Of a stretch of 64,000 bases of DNA, positions 57,992 through 64,000 are shown in pieces. The notes below the pieces were generated by a model. That model worked only from the letters and a program-made list of their open reading frames with translations, ran no database searches and was not told the origin of the DNA. Position numbers and translations under genes: made by a program. The DNA lies in the NCBI GenBank assembly GCA_019022495.1, contig JAFEKR010000014.1:62001-126000 (forward strand), in the 5' to 3' direction. How positions within the stretch are numbered: position 1 is the stretch's first letter; each line of letters starts with the position of its first letter. The DNA is from Epichloe hybrida. Its lineage: Eukaryota; Ascomycota; Sordariomycetes; Hypocreales; Clavicipitaceae.

Positions 57992-59068
57992 GCTGCACAG
58001 TGGGAAACAGCTTCGCCCAAAAGCCGAATCTTGTGCAAGCGAGGAAGTACCAGCTTCGCAGAAGCGTCACAAAATCGCCCCGTGGTTGCTTGGCTGCGTT
58101 TTGGGAGGGAGGGGCGATGCGAATGGATGGTGTCGACGTGATTATTGTCCCATCAAAAAAGCTTGGGCAGCTCGATTCGCGCGAATATTTTTATCGGTGG
58201 TCGGGTCGCGATTCGCGCGGGGGAGTAAAACTGAGTGGCCCAATTGGATTGCGGGCGGTCCAGCAATGTCCTTTTGCAAAAGATGAGGCGACCGCTGTTG
58301 GAAAATAGAGTCGGGAACCAGAAGTCAAGCTGCGGAGGCTAGCAAGCTTGGACTTTTCGCGACAAGGGTGGTGGGTGGTCACGCTAGTCCTAATTGGGCG
58401 CCAGGACCATCCATCTCATCATGGCCCATGGGCGTGGATAAAAAGCAACCCTCTTGTAGTTATTTAGCAACCCTACTGTGGCTAGTAGGTGGCTAAGATG
58501 CCTGATACTAGCTATCTATAGTAATTTACATAGTAGGTCTATACTAAGTGTCTAGACTATCCCGCATTATTAACCTAGCCTCCTATACTTACCTATGATT
58601 TTAATTAATATAATACTAGTACGGATTACTCCTATGATATTAATGACTTCCTAGGGCATCCTATGATATTATCTCTAGCCTTTAGCTTAATTTTTTTTTA
58701 TAATTTATATGCGCTAGGTGCTACGTTTAACTAGTACGGCCTACTAGCCACTGACGGGGTTGCTAAATAACTAGAAGAGGGTTGCCTGTTATCCGCGCCC
58801 TAATTGTCTGGTCTCCAAGATGTTTACTTCAGCAGGATTTCGGGAGACATGAGTGCGTAGATGACACAAGTTACTTTGTGAATTACAGCGTACGAGGAAC
58901 TATAGTGGTATGGTTACTGTTTTGCCGGAGAAGGAATCTGCATGTGGCACATATTCAAAGGCGTGAAGCTGGGTGATGATAATGTATGTCAGCGTCAGCG
59001 TCAGCGTCTATTCGTTGGTTCAATATGTACTTTTGTTTTCTTCTTGCTTCTCCATATCGAGCCATCCA
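57992..59068. other. Spacer between NUP170 start and HTS1 stop
   Basis: Contains the NUP170 promoter and a MITE at 58436-58794. The rest has no supported gene. A GTCAGC hexamer triplet lies near 58989-59007. Confidence 0.5.
58436..58794. mobile_element. MITE-like palindromic element with AT-rich centre
   Basis: The ends (GGATAAAAAGCAACCCTCTT and its partner GGATAACAGGCAACCCTCTT) are inverted copies for about 55 bp, continuing TAGTTATTTAGCAACCC and GTGGCTAGTAGG. The 250-bp centre is AT-rich and CA-poor, like RIP-mutated DNA. No coding capacity; no sure target duplication. Confidence 0.85.
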
Positions 59069-60844
59069 TCAGAGAAGTAACTTCTTCACTTCTTCCGCCA
59101 ATTCATCCAACGACACCAGCTTTCCATCGTCCCTGCCCGACGACTCGTCATCTCCAGCCTTGACCTCTGCTTGTCCCAGCTTCTTGAGTCTCACCTGACC
59201 AGCAGCGAGCTCTTCTTGGCCCAGTATAACACCCAGCGGAACGCCTTCTGCAGCCTTGAATTGCTGTGGGAGCTTGGGCTTGACTTTGGGAGAGAACTCG
59301 GCGCGAATGCCGGCACTCCAAAGTCTCTGAGCCACTGACATACGCTCAGTCAGGAGGCCAGTGAACTCCTTGCCACCGAAAGCCATGACGTATACATCAA
59401 TATCACGTTTCTGCTTGGCCCCCTCCTTTTGGCGTCGAGCTTCCAAGATGGTAAAGATGCGGTCGACGCCGAATGAGATGCCCACACAAGGGATTTGCCT
59501 CTTGCCGTACATGCCCACCAAGTTATCATAACGACCACCTGCGGCGATGCTGCCCACTTGGCTAGCGGGATCGTCTTTCTTGGATTTTTTCCCCGAAATT
59601 TCCCCCTCCTCCGGCTTAGGAGGCAGGTTGATAACCTCGTAAATTAAGCCGGTGTAGTAGTCGAGTCCTCGGGCGAGCGAAAGATCAAAGGATACCCTGT
59701 CAGAGATGCCGAAAGCGTCGACGTAGGATGCAAGAAGGGTCATGTCATCAAGACCGCGCTTGACTTGCTCGTTCGCAACCAGTTCAGGCTTGGAGTTGAG
59801 GAGGGCCAAAGTCTCGGAAATGGTACCAGCGTGGCGGACGAATTCGCCGATACGGTCGGCAACCTCTGCCGCCAGTCCCTTTTCTTCTACCATCTCCTTC
59901 TTGACATCCTCCCAAGACATTTTGTCCAGCTTGTCGACAGCGGAACTAATCGTTCGGATCTTATCTTTGGTGACACCTGCAACCGCAAACATGCCATCCA
60001 AGACTTGTCTGTGGTTCAGCTTGATAGTGACACCAAGCTTTAAAGCCTCAAATACCTCGACAATAATTCGCAGCACCTCGGCATCGGGAATCATAGAGTC
60101 GTAAACACCTGCAATATCAAAATCGCATTGGTGAAATTCGCGGAATCGTCCTCGAGCGATAGCGGGTTGATCTCTTCGGTAGACTTTGGCGATGTGGTAT
60201 CGTTTGACTGACTGGATGTTGTTCATGGCCAGCCAGCGAGCGAAAGGGACAGTCAGATCGTATCGCAAAGAACAGAGCTCACCACCCTGGTCCTGCAAGT
60301 CGTAGATGAGTTTGGAATCCTCGCCGTACTCTGGCTGTGTTAGTTACTGGAGGGGAAAAAAAAAAGAACAAAAATTAAGCTACCGAGTCTCTCGCTCGGC
60401 TGCGTCCTGACTTACTTCCAGATAGGATTTCTTTCAATTCGAAGACGGGTGTGTCGAGAGGAGTGCCGCCGTGTTTCTTGAAGACATCAGTGATCATCTT
60501 GCTACCCATGGGATTAATTCATAGTCAGTGCGGAGAGATTCCTTGAATCTTGAAGGAGCTTGAACGTACAAAACTTGCTCACGCATAAGCATATCTTGTC
60601 CACTCCAGTCCCTCGTACCCTTGGGAGTCTTCAGGGTAACCGTCGGGGCGCGAGACGCCTTGGCGTCTGGAGTCGCCATGATCTCGTCGTGGTGTTGATG
60701 CGCAAGAGTGGCCACGGAGAGTCGGGGGACAGAGGAGCCCGTAAAGGTACGAAGGAACAACAGACCAAGAGACGGGCCTGTTCGAACGATTGGAGATGTA
60801 CAGCGTCTGCTTATCACAAACAGCATGCCGGAGCCAGCACACAT
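59069..60844 (-). CDS. HTS1: Histidyl-tRNA synthetase (HTS1), probably dual cytosolic/mitochondrial
   Basis: Charges tRNA-His with histidine. Model (minus): 60844-60570, 60501-60416, 60330-59069; introns 68 and 85 bp; 540 aa from the first ATG. Class II features: motif 1 region [20 protein letters not shown] with [12 protein letters not shown], motif 2 [16 protein letters not shown], histidine signatures [10 protein letters not shown] and [12 protein letters not shown], motif 3 GISFGVDRI, and a C-terminal anticodon-binding domain from about 430. Two ATGs are telling: 60844 (or 60826) begins an Arg/Ser/Leu-rich, acid-free presequence of about 50 residues, while 60679 begins [12 protein letters not shown], matching cytosolic forms. 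Yeast HTS1 makes both isoforms from alternative starts, and the same is likely here. Confidence 0.96.
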
Positions 60845-61448
60845 ATATCTTGGATAAAAGAGCGTCTAGTGTGTGGTTTGTGGCTCTTTGAGTCATCTTT
60901 CTGCAGCCAAACAACGCTTGAGTGGGGTGGGGAAGCAGTTGGGTCGCGACAATGAATGCGGGCAGAACGCTTTTTTTTTTTTCTCGCAAGTCGCGGGGCC
61001 ATTCATAACCTGCGAAGTCGGCACCGGATGGATCCGTCAAGCATGAGTGCGGCGCCCATCAACATATTGCTTCATCGGCAAAATGTCTATGCGTGGATGA
61101 AAGCATTCAATCCATTGCATTGATGTTTCGGATACTTTACAGCATACGCGCGTTTCATTTAGGGTGGTTGTCTTGAATCATCATATCATGGCGCTTGAGC
61201 GCATAATAGGTTTCGCCGATAGCTCATGGTCAACCTCCACCATGGTGTCTATGCTCGAGACCACCAATCTCCCTTCTAGCTTCCCAGAACATGCTCAATG
61301 CCCATTATCTACTGTAGTTGAAGCTTAATAATCCTTTTTCAATGGCTTTCCCTTTCCCCTTCCCTTCTAGAAGCTTATTACCTCTTCATCAGATATTCCA
61401 AGTCGCATTTGAGATCCAACTCCAGCAATCACAAAAAGCAGAACTCAT
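60845..61448. other. Spacer between HTS1 start and 3-ketoacyl-CoA reductase stop
   Basis: Contains the HTS1 promoter, with a T12 run at 60970-60981, and the reductase 3' region. No other feature supported. Confidence 0.5.
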
Positions 61449-62564
61449 TTACTGCTTCTTAGCATCACGAGCCTGCCTGCGAAGAGCTCGATTTCGAATG
61501 TCCAAGTGCATCTTCTTGTTGTACCAGATCGTTACAGGACTGTTGACACCCGGAACATTCTCGATCAACCACAGCATGACCGAGTGACTCCACCAAGGTG
61601 TGTAAGTGTTTGGTGCAGTCTGGTAAGCACCGAGACCAATCTTGCCGAGGGCGGCCTTGACAAAGTTGCGAGCATTGGGGATGAGAAGGCTAGGACGGCG
61701 AACTTTGCTCATGCCAGTGGTGACAAGATGGCTCAAGACAAGGTAGACATCAACGTGGTCATCAGCCAGCTCCGAGGACAGGGCGTTGCTCCACTGCTGA
61801 AGGAAAGCCTTGCTGCCCGAGTAGGTGGCCAGATACGGAGTGGGAGTCCAGCCGCCGAAAGAGCCCATCGTCAAGATCAAGCCATGCTTGCGCTGCTTCA
61901 TGATGGGAGCCACAACTTGTGTCACCTTGAGGGTTCCCAGGCAATTGATGGTGACAATGTTTTGGAGCTCTTCCTTCGGCGTCTCGAGGAAAGGAACAGG
62001 AATGCTGTGGCTCTGTCCGACATTGTTTATCAAGACGGCTACATCGAGACCGTGGATCAACTCGGCCAGCTTCTCGTAATCGGCATCATCATCCTTGGCA
62101 AAGTCCATGGCATGAATCTTGACCTTGAGACCACCTTTTCCAATGTATTTCTCTTCAAGCTCTTTGGCGAGAGTTTCGAGCTTCGCCTTGGTTCGGGAAA
62201 CGAGTACGAGATTGAAGCCCTTGGCAGCAAGCTGTGAAGCGTACTCCTTGCCGAGGCCATCGGAGGCACCGGTGACGACAGCCCATGATCCGGCGCGGCC
62301 ATACTTGCGAAGCTGCAGAAGAGTGCTGTCAATTCAAACACGAACGAAGCTGTGCAGTGATGGGGGCCAGAATCGGCGACTCACATTGTGGCCGGAAAAG
62401 ACAAAGGCGCTCAAAACCAGGCGCAGGTAGCTGAAGAGTTTCAATCCCAAGTACAGAGCGCCAACGCCAGCAAGGGCGCCAACTACTGGCTGTGGGACGG
62501 CGGGGAGTTGCTCAACATAAGGTTTGACAGCTGCCAGAGAAGGATGATCCCAGATCTTGTCCAT
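61449..62564 (-). CDS. IFA38: Very-long-chain 3-oxoacyl-CoA reductase (IFA38-type)
   Basis: NADPH-dependent reduction of 3-ketoacyl-CoA in the ER elongation cycle for very-long-chain fatty acids and sphingolipids. Model (minus): 62564-62385 and 62312-61449; one 72-bp intron; 347 aa, the usual size. A hydrophobic helix (about 27-55) anchors the N terminus. The short-chain dehydrogenase core follows: cofactor motif [12 protein letters not shown] just after the intron, LINNVGQSH, catalytic Ser in ILTMGSFGG, and Tyr and Lys in [10 protein letters not shown] second hydrophobic stretch [11 protein letters not shown] lies near the C terminus, which ends basic. A nearer acceptor (GACAG, 62332) would break the frame; TGCAG at 62313 keeps it. 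Divergent with ERG28. Confidence 0.96.
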
Positions 62565-62904
62565 GGTGTGAAGAGTATGTCGAGGCAGTGCCTTTGATGA
62601 CAATACACGGTAGGATGATGCGACGGAGTGGGAGGGCGGCGAAGGATGTTTGCCGAACAAGATGGTCAGTGTTGGCCTTGCCGGCTGAGCTGCTGTGAAA
62701 GTGAAAGTGCAACTTTGACAACCCCTGCGCTTCGTATGCATGTGCAGCCGAATTTGTTGAGCTCGACATCCACCGATTAAGCCATGCTTGCTAGTGGGGC
62801 CCCAAGCTCCAAAATCTCTCATGCTCGTGCACAAAATCTTTGACCAGAGACTCGAGAACAGCAAGACGCAATCGGGCCACTGTATCGCGGCATTCTCTTG
62901 AAAA
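62565..62904. promoter_or_regulatory. Shared promoter region, 3-ketoacyl-CoA reductase / ERG28
   Basis: Only 340 bp separate the two divergent start codons, so core promoters must overlap or abut. There is no clear TATA box for either gene. The region is rich in GC and pyrimidine tracts. Shared ER-lipid roles make co-regulation plausible, but that is inference. Confidence 0.55.
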
Positions 62905-63497
62905 ATGGATCTCATCAAGTCCGTCCTTCCGGATGGTAAAGGCGTTCTGCCATATTACATGCTCGTCGTACGCCAGAACCCCTATTCCGCCACGCCCGAC
63001 GCCGTCACCCAAAGTGCCCATGGCTAATATATCACAACATCGTACAGTTATCCGTAATCTCCATTGGCAACTGTCTTCAAACTTACTCCACGCTTCACTT
63101 CTCTCGCCGCCTCTACAATGGCCGCTTCGTGCCCAACACCAAGCTCCCCGCTGCATCCACGACATACAATCCCGAGGACTCGACCGATAAGCTCGTCTCG
63201 GCGCAGAACGATCCCAAGGCTACGGATCAGATGACGCCGCTTGCAGGTCGCCTCTTCGGCACTTGGACCTTAATAACCTCTATTGTTCGATGCTACGCAG
63301 CCTATAACCTGCACTTAGGGCCCGTGTATGACATTGCGTATTGGACCTACATTGTAGCATTTGGCCATTTCTTCAGCGAAAAGTTCATCTTTAAGAGCAT
63401 GACGTTTGGTCTCCCTCAGGTTTTCCCCTTCACGTTGGCAACTTGTGCTTTGATCTGGATGCCTCTTGTGCGGGACCACTATGTCGAGATCAACTAA
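62905..63497 (+). CDS. ERG28: Ergosterol biosynthesis scaffold protein ERG28
   Basis: Small ER membrane protein that tethers the sterol C-4 demethylation enzymes (ERG25, ERG26, ERG27). Model: 62905-62967 and 63048-63497; one 80-bp intron; 170 aa, slightly longer than yeast. Exon 1 encodes 21 residues ending YYMLV; exon 2 continues LSVISIGNCLQTYSTLHFSR, giving the first helix. Family hallmarks: RLYNG, TPLAGRLFGTWTLITSIVRC, YAAYNLH, then AYWTYIVAFGHFFSEKFIF and a last helix ATCALIWMPL. An insert of about 30 polar residues between the first two helices accounts for the extra length. The branch site GCTAATA precedes the acceptor GTACAG. Confidence 0.96.
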
Positions 63498-63514
63498 ATC
63501 CATCAATGTATTTT

Positions 63515-63535
63515 GGGGGGGGGGGGGGGGGGGGG
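63515..63535 (+). repeat. G21 homopolymer
   Basis: Twenty-one consecutive G on the plus strand, 17 bp after the ERG28 stop codon and within the space between convergent ERG28 and GAL7. It could form a G-quadruplex in the ERG28 transcript 3'UTR. Its exact length may be affected by sequencing error. Confidence 0.9.
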
Positions 63536-63679
63536 TTCCAGCGCAGTTGAATTATCAATACGGGTCGGAGGCGGACGTGGCAATGTAGAAACGAAGACGT
63601 TAGATGCTTGTCTGCTGCGGTATAGAAATGAGCATCCAGATTTACTTTTCATTATTTTCTAACCACTTATTCGTTGTAT

Positions 63680-64000
63680 TCACTTCAAGTGTTTCCGGTA
63701 GAGCTCCCCGCCACAATTTCTGAGCCGCGCAGTTGCCTGTTCAGGAGTAATATCCCTCTGTGGCTCGGCCATGAGCTCGTATCCGACGAGGAACTTCTTA
63801 ACGGTTGCGGACCGCAGCAGAGGCGGATAGAAGTGCATGTGGAAGTACGAGTTTTCAATCTCCTCTTCTGTTCCCTTTAGCGGCGCCTGATGGATACCCG
63901 AGCTGTATGGGAAACTGCACTCAAATAGATTGTCGTACCGTCTGGTGACTTCCTGGATGGCCTCGGCGAACTGGAGTCTTTCCTCGGGCTTGAAGTCAAC
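63680..64000 (-). CDS. GAL7: Galactose-1-phosphate uridylyltransferase (GAL7), C-terminal part
   Basis: Leloir-pathway enzyme that swaps UMP between UDP-glucose and galactose-1-phosphate. Only the last 106 codons are in the window; the gene continues beyond 64000. Seen: YDNLFECSFPYSSGIHQAP, then NSYFHMHFYPPLLRSATVKK and FLVGYELMAEPQRDITPEQA, followed by ARLR and the stop at 63680. These match the C-terminal histidine-rich and MAEPQRD segments of GALT. The catalytic HPH motif lies upstream, outside the window. No intron in the visible part. Convergent with ERG28, 182 bp apart. Confidence 0.95.
   Translation of the reverse strand, partial: VDFKPEERLQFAEAIQEVTRRYDNLFECSFPYSSGIHQAPLKGTEEEIENSYFHMHFYPPLLRSATVKKFLVGYELMAEPQRDITPEQATARLRNCGGELYRKHLK

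Noticed and set aside
62731..62738. TCGTATG resembling the yeast Upc2 sterol element TCGTATA
   Set aside because: One mismatch in a 7-mer in a single place; expected by chance.

Overview
The window looks like nuclear DNA of a filamentous ascomycete, most likely a Sordariomycete and possibly in Hypocreales. The reasons are compact genes with short GT-AG introns (about 56-180 bp) carrying CTAAT/CTAAC-like branch sites, fungus-specific families (TmpB-like fusion, 7-TM RGS protein, BRE4-like exporter family, ERG28), and very AT-rich blocks depleted of CpA/TpG that look like old transposons mutated by RIP. The order is inferred; no ribosomal or mitochondrial marker is present to fix it.

Layout. 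1-4.7 kb: an LTR-like repeat cut by the window edge, a RIP-like AT-rich block, and quiet DNA. 4.7-17.9 kb: homoserine O-acetyltransferase (MET2, minus), THO complex subunit THO2 (plus) sharing a promoter region with MET2, and an Ost-alpha/DUF300 membrane protein (minus). 17.9-23.5 kb: a long gene-poor stretch with a 714-bp foldback element. 23.5-24.9 kb: a six-exon enoyl-CoA hydratase. 24.9-28.5 kb: satellite-rich spacer with an 18-copy octamer array. 28.5-35.2 kb: a TmpB-like adenylation/membrane-flavoprotein fusion (plus) tail to tail with a 7-TM RGS protein (minus). 36.6-39.7 kb: a 3.07-kb RIP-degraded DNA transposon with TTA target duplication (PIF/Harbinger-like). 40-47 kb: two MITE-like elements, a DUF4267 gene, a second LTR-like repeat inverted relative to the one at position 1, and several repeat fossils. 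47.2-64 kb: a dense housekeeping block: ESF1, BRE4-like membrane protein, NUP170/NUP155, histidyl-tRNA synthetase and 3-ketoacyl-CoA reductase (all minus), ERG28 (plus), and the 3' end of GAL7 (minus).

How the genes relate. MET2 (methionine branch) and THO2 (mRNA export) are divergent and share about 1 kb, with a CACGTGAT motif that fits sulfur regulation of MET2. The 3-ketoacyl-CoA reductase (very-long-chain fatty acid elongation) and ERG28 (sterol C-4 demethylation scaffold) are divergent over 340 bp and both products act in the ER membrane. TmpB-like and RGS proteins are both tied by family knowledge to developmental signalling, but their adjacency alone does not prove a shared job. Gene models were spliced by hand; every proposed junction keeps the reading frame.

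The most interesting items are the TmpB-like fusion whose first intron splits the nucleotide-binding loop and is in-frame if retained, and a set of at least four unrelated palindromic transposon relics, two with recognisable target-site duplications.
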